Positions 35,118 through 43,789 of a stretch of 64,000 nt of DNA are shown piece after piece; the stretch's first letter is position 1, and every line of letters begins with the position of its first letter. A program made the translations under genes and the position numbers. Origin of the DNA: Epilithonimonas sp. JDS (GTDB taxonomy: Bacteria > Bacteroidota > Bacteroidia > Flavobacteriales > Weeksellaceae); assembly GCF_021261315.1 (NCBI RefSeq), contig NZ_JAJSAX010000003.1, positions 1 through 64,000 of the forward strand, written 5' to 3'. The notes under the pieces are model-generated. The model saw only the letters and a program-made list of their open reading frames with translations. It ran no database searches and was not told where the DNA came from.

Positions 35118-35771
35118 TTACTGCATTTTTTGTGAATCTTTGATGAACTGCTCCAATCCTGAATCTGTCAAAGGATGTTTCAACAGGGATAGAATCGGCT
35201 GAATCGGACAAGTCACGACATCGGCACCGATTTTTGCACAGTTGATGATGTGCATACTGTGTCTTACAGAAGCTGCCAAAATTTCTGTTTCGTAGCCATA
35301 GTTGTCGAAAATAAGGCGGATCTCTTCGATAAGATTTAAACTGTCTGTTGAAATATCATCTAATCTTCCCAAGAAAGGCGAAACATAGCTTGCTCCGGCT
35401 TTGGCTGCCAAAAGTGCCTGACCTGCTGAGAAAATCAAGGTACAGTTCGTCTTAATTCCTTTATTAGAAAAATATTTTAATGCTTTTACGCCGTCTTTCA
35501 TCATTGGAATTTTCACAACGATATTTGGATGAATTGCTGCAAGAATCTCTCCTTCCGCAATCATTTCTTCGTAAGTTGTGGAAAGAACTTCGGCGGAAAT
35601 ATCGCCGTCTACAATGTCGCAAATATCTTTATAATGCTTAAGAATCGCTTCATTTCCGCTGATACCTTCTTTCGCCATCAATGATGGATTTGTAGTTACG
35701 CCATCCAGAATTCCCAGGTCATTGGCCTCTCTGATCTGGTCTAAGTTGGCAGTGTCAATAAAAAATTTCAT
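35118..35771 (-). CDS. fsa: Small transaldolase / fructose-6-phosphate aldolase-type enzyme
   Basis: The 217-residue protein belongs to the short transaldolase group: [34 protein letters not shown], the lysine strand [15 protein letters not shown] with the Schiff-base lysine, and [26 protein letters not shown]. Members act as transaldolases or as fructose-6-phosphate aldolases; sequence alone does not decide, and the position before transketolase favours transaldolase activity. It opens the operon fsa-tkt-tkt-galK-galT-HAD. A perfect-arm palindrome (35795-35815) starts 24 bases upstream of the ATG and is the best copy of the proposed AraR operator. Confidence 0.88.
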   Translation of the reverse strand: MKFFIDTANLDQIREANDLGILDGVTTNPSLMAKEGISGNEAILKHYKDICDIVDGDISAEVLSTTYEEMIAEGEILAAIHPNIVVKIPMMKDGVKALKYFSNKGIKTNCTLIFSAGQALLAAKAGASYVSPFLGRLDDISTDSLNLIEEIRLIFDNYGYETEILAASVRHSMHIINCAKIGADVVTCPIQPILSLLKHPLTDSGLEQFIKDSQKMQ

Positions 35772-35794
35772 AAATATATATTTAAGTTTTAATT

Positions 35795-35815
35795 TAAGTG
35801 TTAAAATTACACTTA
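35795..35815 (-). promoter_or_regulatory. Candidate AraR operator before the transaldolase/transketolase operon
   Basis: The sequence TAAGTGT, seven bases, ACACTTA has perfectly inverted arms. Similar sites occur before araB (57312), the GH3 gene (62161), the GH127/GH146 gene (46169) and araR (46613). The position 24 bases upstream of the start codon fits either a repressor or an activator. The link to AraR is inference from placement. Confidence 0.65.
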
Positions 35816-35907
35816 TATATTTATCCGTACAATTATTTCTCTGACAATTTTAGAGGCTTTTTAATTTAACTATCTTAAATATCAACAGAAAATCGGAAAA
35901 TAATAAT

Positions 35908-37959
35908 TTAATTGTGGTGTCCCATATTGAGTTTGATTTTCTTCAAATCTTCCAATTCGTGAACCGGTTTTTCGATATCGTTAGGAATAGGCATTTTTGA
36001 AAATGTTTGGAAATAAAGCAGACACGCATCTTTCCACCAAACCGCATCTTTTTCCTGAATCTTCAATTTCGATTGTACAAATGTAAATCTGTCTTCATCC
36101 ACGTAGGTTTTTAATTTGTCCCATATTTTCTGATAATCACGGACGTTTTTAACACCTGAATCATATTTATAGGACAATTCTTCCCAAAGCGTTTTTCCGT
36201 CTTTCATTTTATAATTCCAAGGAACGTGATGGAACCAGAGAATCAGATTTTCAGGCGTTGTTTTGATGTTTCCATAAGTTTCATTTAATGGCGGAAAATA
36301 GAGTGAAACGGCATTGCTTCCGGTCTTGGTTCTGTCGAATCCTACGCCGTTTGCATCAGCTTTGTGGTAGTAAACCGGTGACCAGTCAGGTCTTCCGTTT
36401 TTGTAATCGCCCCAAGGTTCCGGACCGTAATGATGTCCTGAGGCAAAAATGTGGTGTAGTCCCAAAGGCATCATATAATCGACAGCCGTTTCCCGGGAAG
36501 AAAGCATCATTTCTGTGACCGGTTTTACGAAATCCTGATTATCGGTAAACGTCATTTTGATCCATTCATCTGCAATCTGTTCCGAAGACAAATCGTGGTT
36601 CCAGGCCAATCTTCCGAATGCGTACCAATTCGCCTGAGCAAAATGATGTCCCGTCCAATTTGTATCTTCTCCAATATTAGCTACAGCAGAAATCGCAGTG
36701 ATTTTATTTTTCATTAATGTTCCGTCTGTGAGTTTTGCAATCGTAGAACCTTTGCCATAAGAATAGGTGTCGCTGTCCAAATTTTCTTTGAATAATGGTG
36801 CCAGGAAAACCACATGATTTGAGAATCCTAAATATTCCTGTGTGATCTGAAACTCTACCATTTCGGGCGTTTTCTTCAAAGCTCCAAATAATGGATTAAA
36901 AGCTTCTCTCGGTTGGAAATCTATTGGTCCGTTTTTAATTTGAATGATCACATTATCACGAAATTTCCCGTCCAGCGGAACAAACTCCAGATAAGCCTGT
37001 TTTGCACGGTCTTCATTGCTTGGACTGTAAACAAATGCGCGCCACATTACAATACCATTGTAAGGTTTCAAAGCATCTGCCATCATATTGGCACCATCTG
37101 CGTGGGTTCTTCCGTAATCCTGCGGTCCAGGTTGACCTTCGGAATTGGCTTTCACTAAAAATCCTCCAAAGTCCGGAATTAATTTATAAATTTCAGACGC
37201 CTTCCCTTTCCACCAGTTTTGTACATTTTTATTCAATGGGTCAGAATTTTCCAATCCATCCAGAACTTTTGGTGACGAGAAATTAACCGACAGATAAACC
37301 TTAATCCCGTAAGGTCTGAAAATATCTGCGAGAATTTTGACCTTTTCCAAGTAATCTCTCCTTAGCATATTTGGAGATGCATTGACGTTGTTAAGAACCA
37401 CAGAATTGATTCCGATTGAGGCGTTGGCTCTTGCATATTCTTTATAACGAGGCGAAATTTTACCCGGCAAATCTTCCCATTTCCACAGCGAATGTCCTGC
37501 GTAACCGCGCTCAATTGTTCCATCCAGATTATCCCAATGGTTTAGGATTCTGACATCGTACGATGGTTTTTCTGTTATATTAAGATTTTCCAGATTTGAT
37601 TTGGTTTCCTGAAGGCGAAGAATGTGATAAACGCCGTACAACAATCCAATTTCTTTACTTGATGAAATGGTTATTTTATCAGATGTGGATTTGATTGTGT
37701 AACCGTCTTTAAGGTTTTTTAAAGCTGTTTCAGTTCTTAATTCTACAGCCTGTCCTTGCCACAAATCAGTCAATTCATTTTTAGCAATGTCGAGTGTGGG
37801 ATTTTTTCCTTTTGAAATGATTTTGTCTGCAGAAATTCCTTTTTTTACATTGGGGAAACGCAGCCATAATTTACTTCCGTCATCTGCGAAAATCATTAAT
37901 GGAAATAATAAGAATAAGATGATATAAACTCGGAAATTTTGCATTTGGAAATATTTCAA
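35908..37959 (-). CDS. Secreted GH67 alpha-glucuronidase
   Basis: GH67 enzymes release 4-O-methyl-glucuronic acid from the ends of xylan oligomers. The diagnostic run IIQIKNGPIDFQPREAFNPL followed by FGALKKTPEMVEFQITQEYLG is present, along with ILNHWDNLDGTIERGYAG and LHHIFASGHHYGPEPW. At 683 residues the length is normal. A signal peptide (FRVYIILFLLFPLMIFA) predicts export to the periplasm or beyond; the second methionine (37944) may be the true start and would tidy the signal peptide. It is the last gene of the run from the GH127/GH146 gene (46165) leftward: esterase, GPH transporter, GH10, GH43, GH67. Confidence 0.92.
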   Translation of the reverse strand: MKYFQMQNFRVYIILFLLFPLMIFADDGSKLWLRFPNVKKGISADKIISKGKNPTLDIAKNELTDLWQGQAVELRTETALKNLKDGYTIKSTSDKITISSSKEIGLLYGVYHILRLQETKSNLENLNITEKPSYDVRILNHWDNLDGTIERGYAGHSLWKWEDLPGKISPRYKEYARANASIGINSVVLNNVNASPNMLRRDYLEKVKILADIFRPYGIKVYLSVNFSSPKVLDGLENSDPLNKNVQNWWKGKASEIYKLIPDFGGFLVKANSEGQPGPQDYGRTHADGANMMADALKPYNGIVMWRAFVYSPSNEDRAKQAYLEFVPLDGKFRDNVIIQIKNGPIDFQPREAFNPLFGALKKTPEMVEFQITQEYLGFSNHVVFLAPLFKENLDSDTYSYGKGSTIAKLTDGTLMKNKITAISAVANIGEDTNWTGHHFAQANWYAFGRLAWNHDLSSEQIADEWIKMTFTDNQDFVKPVTEMMLSSRETAVDYMMPLGLHHIFASGHHYGPEPWGDYKNGRPDWSPVYYHKADANGVGFDRTKTGSNAVSLYFPPLNETYGNIKTTPENLILWFHHVPWNYKMKDGKTLWEELSYKYDSGVKNVRDYQKIWDKLKTYVDEDRFTFVQSKLKIQEKDAVWWKDACLLYFQTFSKMPIPNDIEKPVHELEDLKKIKLNMGHHN

Positions 37960-38037
37960 ATTGTTGTATTCTTACCATCGGTTTTTACAAATGGCTAATT
38001 ATATTGAACCTTTCGGGTTATTTGGAAACATTTAACT

Positions 38038-39003
38038 TTAGTCTAAACCTTCAATTGTTTTGAAAGTTCCGTCATTGTTATATTCCAGTTCTACCACTTT
38101 CATACTTCTGAGCCAGGTTTTACCTTCACTCGGAACAGAATCGTGGAAAAACAGATACCATTTCCCTTTGAATTCTACGATACTGTGATGCGTGGTCCAC
38201 CCTACAACAGGCGTAAGAATCACTCCTTGATATGTGAAAGGTCCGTACGGACTATCCCCGATGGCATAACATAAAAGATGGGAATCTCCTGTGGAATATG
38301 AGAAGTAATATTTGCCGTTGTACTTGTGCATCCATGAAGCTTCGAAGAATCTGTGAGGATTGCCGTGCAATAGCTCGTCTCCATTTTTGTCCAAAATCAA
38401 TAAGTCTTTTGGTTCTTCGGCAAACTCCAGCATATCATTACTCAAAAGCGCAACTTTAGATGGAATTGCAGGATCATCTTCATTTGGAATTACGGCAGAT
38501 TCCAATGCTTTATTATTTCTGTAACGTTGCAATTGTCCCCCCCAGATTCCTCCGAAATACATATAATATTTACCTTCGTCCTCAAAAATACAAGGATCAA
38601 TGCTGTAACTTCCCAACATCGGATGTTTCTCGGGAACGAAAGGCCCGTAAGGTTTATCACTCACCGCAACACCGATTTTGAAAATGTCGTTTTTATCTTT
38701 CAGAGGAAAATACATATAATATTTACCATCTTTGTAAGCCACATCACAATCCCAAAGCTGACGACCAGACCAGGGAATATCTTTGACAGAAAGTACAACG
38801 CCATGATCCGTCACCTCCCCATTTTCAACATCATCAAGAGAAAAAACGTGGTAATCATTCATATCAAAATGGTCGCCATTGTCATTTTCTTCGATGCCAC
38901 TTTCACGATCGTGAGACGGATAGATGTACAATTTACCTTCAAAAACGTGTACTGAAGGGTCTGCCATATAATCTTTTGGGAAAAGATATTTTGCTTTGTT
39001 CAT
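38038..39003 (-). CDS. GH43 glycosidase, cytoplasmic (beta-xylosidase or arabinofuranosidase)
   Basis: The 321-residue protein is a single GH43 five-bladed propeller without signal peptide. The catalytic set can be read: base D15 in YMADPSV, pKa modulator D136 in SIDPCIF, and acid E221 in RFFEASWMHKYNGKYYFSYS. Short GH43 proteins of this type act on xylo- or arabino-oligosaccharides inside the cell, which fits the GPH transporter encoded two genes upstream. Exact linkage and substrate are not decided by sequence. It lies 97 bases after the GH10 gene and 78 before the GH67 gene. Confidence 0.9.
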   Translation of the reverse strand: MNKAKYLFPKDYMADPSVHVFEGKLYIYPSHDRESGIEENDNGDHFDMNDYHVFSLDDVENGEVTDHGVVLSVKDIPWSGRQLWDCDVAYKDGKYYMYFPLKDKNDIFKIGVAVSDKPYGPFVPEKHPMLGSYSIDPCIFEDEGKYYMYFGGIWGGQLQRYRNNKALESAVIPNEDDPAIPSKVALLSNDMLEFAEEPKDLLILDKNGDELLHGNPHRFFEASWMHKYNGKYYFSYSTGDSHLLCYAIGDSPYGPFTYQGVILTPVVGWTTHHSIVEFKGKWYLFFHDSVPSEGKTWLRSMKVVELEYNNDGTFKTIEGLD

Positions 39004-39100
39004 TTTTTTATTTTTGATTTTAGATAATAGAATAGATAATAGAATATTTTTTTAAAACATTAAAGGTTTCTGAAATCTTGAAGGTTTGTCAGGATAGAAA

Positions 39101-40222
39101 TTATTTTCCTTTCGTTAATTGGATAATTTTTTCTATCACAGGTTTCGCCTGATTATTACGGTCAAAAAGTAACGGATAATCGGTTCTGCCTTTTACCGGG
39201 AAATCGTTTTTCCAGGATTGGGCATCGGTAGTTCCCCACAAGGTTACTCTTCTGATTTTATCCTGATGTTTCAAAAATAATCTGAAAAAATCCAGATAAC
39301 GGCTTTCCCACTCTTTTTTTACATTTTCGGGAAGTCCGGTTGTGTAAGGATTCATTTTTGCCTGATATTCCACGGTATCGGACACGTTGGCAGAAGTTCC
39401 CCAGGGAGAAGGAAGTGCGCTTATTTCCATTTCGGTGACATTGATTTTCACCCCGTTTTCTGTGTAGTCAAGAATTGCTTTTTCATATTCTGCAATTGAA
39501 GGTGTGTCGAGACCCACGTGCGTCTGCATTCCTACTCCATCGATGCGGATTCCTCTGGATTTTAAAGTCTGAACCATTTTGCTTACAGTCTTTACCTTTC
39601 CGGGATGCCACTCGTTGTAATCGTTATAGTATAATTCTGCATTCGGATCCGCTTCCTGAGCGTACTGAAATGCTAACGGAATAAATTCTTCTCCAAGAAT
39701 ATCATAAAATTTACTTTTACGGTAAGAACCATCTTCCATAATGGCTTCATTCACCACATCCCAGCCTTTCACACGACCTTTGTATCTCGTAACCACCGTT
39801 GTAATATGATTTTTCATTCTTTGCTTTAAAACTTCCGAAGAAACGTCTTTCCCATTTTGATCTACGAAAAACCATTTGGGCAACTGCGAATGCCAAATCA
39901 ATGTGTGACCGATAATGAACATTTTGTTTTCTTCTCCAAACAACACAAATTTATCAGCGTCATCAAAAAAGAATTTGCCTTCTTCTGGTTGAAGAAACAT
40001 CGATTTCATACAATTTTCTGCCACAATGGAACTGAACTGATTTTTAATAATTTCTACAGACTTTACATCCTTCTCATAAATCTGCGGAAGACTCATTGCT
40101 GTTCCGATGTAGAATTTATTTTTGAATGCATTCTTTAGGGAATCGTTGGAAGTTGCCGTGTTGACTGTCTTGCACGAGGCGGTCAAGGTTAAAATTCCTA
40201 ATAATGCTATAATTTTTTTCAT
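39101..40222 (-). CDS. GH10 endo-1,4-beta-xylanase, predicted lipoprotein
   Basis: The 373-residue enzyme cuts the xylan backbone. A lipobox (LTLTASC, C17) predicts a membrane-anchored lipoprotein. The acid/base is E159 in [13 protein letters not shown] and the nucleophile E264 in INVTEMEI, both in the expected context, and [12 protein letters not shown] and [12 protein letters not shown] complete the family picture. It is a single-domain enzyme without carbohydrate-binding module. It belongs to the operon with esterase, GPH transporter, GH43 and GH67. Products would be short xylo-oligomers, matching the downstream enzymes. Confidence 0.94.
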   Translation of the reverse strand: MKKIIALLGILTLTASCKTVNTATSNDSLKNAFKNKFYIGTAMSLPQIYEKDVKSVEIIKNQFSSIVAENCMKSMFLQPEEGKFFFDDADKFVLFGEENKMFIIGHTLIWHSQLPKWFFVDQNGKDVSSEVLKQRMKNHITTVVTRYKGRVKGWDVVNEAIMEDGSYRKSKFYDILGEEFIPLAFQYAQEADPNAELYYNDYNEWHPGKVKTVSKMVQTLKSRGIRIDGVGMQTHVGLDTPSIAEYEKAILDYTENGVKINVTEMEISALPSPWGTSANVSDTVEYQAKMNPYTTGLPENVKKEWESRYLDFFRLFLKHQDKIRRVTLWGTTDAQSWKNDFPVKGRTDYPLLFDRNNQAKPVIEKIIQLTKGK

Positions 40223-40264
40223 AATTTAATTTTTTTCAATTATTTATAATACACCGAATCTCTC

Positions 40265-40343
40265 GCAGCCCGGCTTGAACGGAGATCTTTTTGTGAAGCG
40301 AAGCGGAACAAAAAAGCGGGAGTGGAAGACGGAAAAGCTGCCC
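40265..40343. repeat. Dispersed compound inverted repeat between GPH transporter and GH10 genes
   Basis: The ends GCAGC/GCTGC and an inner TTTTTGT/ACAAAAA pair frame a GC-rich core (TGAAGCGAAGCGG). I recall this as a frequent intergenic element of Chryseobacterium-type genomes. It sits inside an operon, so it may form an RNA hairpin that adjusts transcript stability. Confidence 0.55.
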
Positions 40344-40360
40344 AAATTTTTATTATAGTA

Positions 40361-41815
40361 CTAATCTTTCGCTTTTCGTCTTTCTTTAAGGTCGTGCTCG
40401 ATTTCGATTTCCTTTTTCTTGTTGATTTCATAGAACATTAGCAGTCCACAAGCCAAAAAGAACGGAATAGATGGAAATACACTGACCAGCATTTTGGCTC
40501 CTGCAGAAACGGTTTCCGGCTGTATTACGTTAAATCCGCCTTCTGAAGAAATATAGCCATACTGACCGATGATATAAGCAACTAGTGAACTTCCAATGCT
40601 TAAACCAACCTTTAGGCCTACCATCATTGCCGAGAAAATAATTGCTGTCGCACGTCTGTTGTTTTTCCATTCTGAATAATCTGCAACATCCGCAATCATT
40701 GCCCAAAGCAAGGGCGTTCCGATTCCGTAGAAGAAACCGTGTAAAATCTGGGATAAGAACATCAATCCAACCGATTTTGGCGGATAAAATATAAATGCCA
40801 ATACAAATAATGTTGAAATAAAAAGTGAAGCGATAAATGCATCTCTTTTGCCATATTTATCTGCAAACTTTTTGGAGAAAGTGATTCCAACAATCATCAT
40901 AATGATTCCGCCTGCATTGAACAATCCGAAACCTGCTGAGCGAGGGTCTTCTCCGAAGAAATTCATCCCAATGGAATTGAAGAAATTGGTAATCGGCGAA
41001 ATAAATTGCTGAAGTGAAGCTTCGTCTACGTAGTTGTTGAAATAGTAAACATACGAACCGCCTTTCATTGCCAATGTTATGAAAATCAATGCCGTAACCG
41101 TTAACATAATAATCCACGGCTTGTTTTTCTTTAAATCCTTCAAATCAGCGCTTAAAGTAGATTCCTGTTCCGGTTTTGGAATCACTCTTTCTTTGGTTGT
41201 GAGAAAAGTGATGAGCAACATTACCGTTCCGATAATTGCAAGCCAGGTCATCACCACCTCGATTCCGGCTGCTTTGTCACCGTGTCCCGCAGACAAAATA
41301 ATCGGCAACATAAATACCTGAACGAAAAACTGTGCAAACATAACGGCAACAAAACGGTAAGATGAAATACTGTTTCTTTCACTCATATCGCCTGTGATAA
41401 CGCCACTTAATGCTGCGTAAGGTAAATTATTGGCAGCATAAAGCAATAATAAAACTGAGTAAGTAACTGCCGCATAAATCATTTTCCCTTTGTAAGAAAA
41501 ATCGGGTGTGCTGAATGCAAAAAGTGCCGCTGCCCCCAACGGAATTGCCGTTAATAAAATCCAAGGACGGAATTTTCCCCATTTTGTGCGGGTCCTATCT
41601 GCCAAAGCACCAATCAAAGGATTGAATACAAAACCAGCCAATAAACCTACCGTAAGGGTAATGATGGATGCATCTTCAGGTTTTAATCCGTAAATATCTG
41701 TGTAAAAATAAGCTAAATACGTCACTAAAGTCTGGAAAACCAGATTGGCGGCTAAATCTCCTAAACTGTAGCCGATTTTCTCAACGACAGATATTTTTTG
41801 AGATGAGTTGTTCAT
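40361..41815 (-). CDS. GPH-family (MelB/YicJ-type) sugar symporter
   Basis: The 484-residue protein has 12 membrane segments and the hallmarks of glycoside-pentoside-hexuronide symporters: VEKIGYSLGDLAANLVFQTL at the start, ALADRTRTKWGKFRPWILL in the first half, and NNRRATAIIFSAMMVGLKVG in the second. These carry xylosides, melibiose or glucuronides with cations through the inner membrane. Lying between GH10/GH43 and esterase genes, it most likely imports xylo-oligosaccharides, xylosides or aldouronic acids. The operon gaps are 33 bases upstream and 138 downstream. Confidence 0.9.
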   Translation of the reverse strand: MNNSSQKISVVEKIGYSLGDLAANLVFQTLVTYLAYFYTDIYGLKPEDASIITLTVGLLAGFVFNPLIGALADRTRTKWGKFRPWILLTAIPLGAAALFAFSTPDFSYKGKMIYAAVTYSVLLLLYAANNLPYAALSGVITGDMSERNSISSYRFVAVMFAQFFVQVFMLPIILSAGHGDKAAGIEVVMTWLAIIGTVMLLITFLTTKERVIPKPEQESTLSADLKDLKKNKPWIIMLTVTALIFITLAMKGGSYVYYFNNYVDEASLQQFISPITNFFNSIGMNFFGEDPRSAGFGLFNAGGIIMMIVGITFSKKFADKYGKRDAFIASLFISTLFVLAFIFYPPKSVGLMFLSQILHGFFYGIGTPLLWAMIADVADYSEWKNNRRATAIIFSAMMVGLKVGLSIGSSLVAYIIGQYGYISSEGGFNVIQPETVSAGAKMLVSVFPSIPFFLACGLLMFYEINKKKEIEIEHDLKERRKAKD

Positions 41816-41848
41816 TATAATAATTGATATTTGATAAATGATTGTTGA

Positions 41849-43762
41849 TTATTCTGTAGTGAAAGGCGATGCGGGAAGTCCTGTTTTATTTTTCAGATTT
41901 CCGTCGGGATTGTCTGCCCAATCGTACCTTACCGAAACGGGATTTGAAACGGTATCATTCCAGACAATTATTTTATTGCCTCCGATTTTTGATTTTGCCC
42001 ATTCGTATTTTCCATCTTTTCCTTTGATAGTGAATCCTTTCAGTTCTGAAACCGGTGCAAAATCATCAGTTCCGGTTTTAAAGGATAGAATGATTTTATT
42101 TCCATCGGTTTTCATTGACTGATAAACAGGTCCGTCTGCAATTATATTTTTCTTGTCAGCAACTTTTAATGCCTGTAAAGCCAATCTGTCTCCGACAGCT
42201 TTTTTGTTCAGAGGATGAATATCGTTCCACTCTCCGATATTGATAATTACGGCAAGTCCGGTGTTCGGAACTTTCAGCGAAACCTGACGTTGTTGTTCTC
42301 TGAGTTCTGCCCAATTGCTTTCAACAGGCTGTGCTTTTGGTTCCATAAAATTAGCCAGCTGTACTATAAAGAAAGGCATATCTTTCTGGTTCCATTTGTT
42401 TCTCCAATCGGTAATCATTGTGGTCAGCAGATCGCCGTATTCTTTTGGTTTTCCAGTGTTGCTTTCGCCTTGATACCAAATAGCGCCTTTGATGTTATAA
42501 TTGATAAGCGGATTAATCATCGAATTATACAATCCGGTTGGTTTCCAACGGATAAAAGTAGTTCCGGGCGCCATTTTTTCCATTTTAGCACCGATTTTAT
42601 ATTTCCATTCGGTTTTTAAATCGATTTTATGTCCGTCGATTTCTAAGTAATAAGGCTTGTCAGCAATGAACTGACCTTTTCCACTTCCATTTGAGATTCT
42701 CACAGCAATCACATTTTTCCCTTCTTTTAAAACACCTGCAGGAATATCATACCAGCGAGGAGGATATTCGTAGGTTACATTTCCTACTTTTGTTCCGTTG
42801 ATGTACGTCACATCGGCATCTTTTATTCTTCCTAAATTTAAAAATGCAGCTTTTCCTGCCTGATTTTTGGTTAAATTAATTTCTTTTCTAAACCAAACCG
42901 AACCTTCGAAAGAACCTTCTTTATCTTCCCAAGAACCTGGAATATTCATTGTTTTCCAGTCAGAGTCGTTTAGATCAAAATTTTCCCAATGTTGGTTTAA
43001 TCCAATATCGCTTTGGTCGAGTTCTGCATACCAAGCTTTGCTCAACGCCTGTTCGCCAGATTCCGTAGATTTTATCAAATCATCGTTCTGCCATTTTTTG
43101 GCTTCGTCCAGATATTCGGGATATTTTTTCAAAGAATTTTCATCCATCCACGCCTGAATCGGAGAACCACCCAAACTTGCGTGGATAATTCCGACAGCAA
43201 CTTTATTTTTCTGACTTAATTCTTTTGCGAAAAAATAGGCAACTCCCGAAAAATTAAGAATCGTTTGAGGATTTGTCGCTTCCCATTTTCCTCCATCAAG
43301 CTCAGTCTGAGGTGATTTAAAATTATATTTTTGAGGTACTGTAAAAAATCTGATGTTTTGGTTGTTCGCATTTTTGATTTCGTCAGCATACAGCGGAGTT
43401 AGTCTGCGCATTGGCAGTTCCATATTCGATTGTCCTGAAGCCAACCAAACATCGCCGATGAGAATATCCTTCAATGTAATTTCATTGATGGTCATCGTGT
43501 AAGGACCTCCGGCTTTCTGCTCGGGAAGTGTAATTTTCCAGTTTCCGGTTGCGTCGGCGGTTGTAGTGTATTTTTTGTTGAGAAAATTAACTTCTACTTT
43601 TTCTCCGACATCGGCTTTTCCCCAGAGATTCAGCTTTTGATTACGTTGCAAAACCATTCCGTCTGAAACCAGTGCTGGAAGCGTGATTTTTGCATCAATA
43701 AGGGAAATACATAATGAGCCTACGAATAAAATTAATATTTTAAAAAAGATTCTGTTTTTCAT
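41849..43762 (-). CDS. Secreted sialate-O-acetylesterase-type esterase (likely acetylxylan esterase)
   Basis: The 637-residue protein has a signal peptide (FFKILILFVGSLCISLIDA), the GDS-like block WLASGQSNMELPM with the catalytic serine, and a C-terminal DIHPLNKKAVG with the Asp-His pair. A beta-sandwich (DWKTMNIPGSWED, GSVWFRKEINL) is inserted in the middle, as in SASA-family esterases. Family members remove acetyl groups from sialic acids or, in plant-polysaccharide loci, from xylan. The genomic setting favours xylan. It lies 27 bases after the GH127/GH146 gene. Confidence 0.87.
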   Translation of the reverse strand: MKNRIFFKILILFVGSLCISLIDAKITLPALVSDGMVLQRNQKLNLWGKADVGEKVEVNFLNKKYTTTADATGNWKITLPEQKAGGPYTMTINEITLKDILIGDVWLASGQSNMELPMRRLTPLYADEIKNANNQNIRFFTVPQKYNFKSPQTELDGGKWEATNPQTILNFSGVAYFFAKELSQKNKVAVGIIHASLGGSPIQAWMDENSLKKYPEYLDEAKKWQNDDLIKSTESGEQALSKAWYAELDQSDIGLNQHWENFDLNDSDWKTMNIPGSWEDKEGSFEGSVWFRKEINLTKNQAGKAAFLNLGRIKDADVTYINGTKVGNVTYEYPPRWYDIPAGVLKEGKNVIAVRISNGSGKGQFIADKPYYLEIDGHKIDLKTEWKYKIGAKMEKMAPGTTFIRWKPTGLYNSMINPLINYNIKGAIWYQGESNTGKPKEYGDLLTTMITDWRNKWNQKDMPFFIVQLANFMEPKAQPVESNWAELREQQRQVSLKVPNTGLAVIINIGEWNDIHPLNKKAVGDRLALQALKVADKKNIIADGPVYQSMKTDGNKIILSFKTGTDDFAPVSELKGFTIKGKDGKYEWAKSKIGGNKIIVWNDTVSNPVSVRYDWADNPDGNLKNKTGLPASPFTTE

Positions 43763-43789
43763 AGCAAATTTGAGTTCTGCAGTTTATTT

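Noticed and set aside
39475-39684. Opposite-strand frames within the hydrolase genes
   Set aside because: These open frames on the plus strand are by-products of coding sequence on the minus strand and have no family resemblance.
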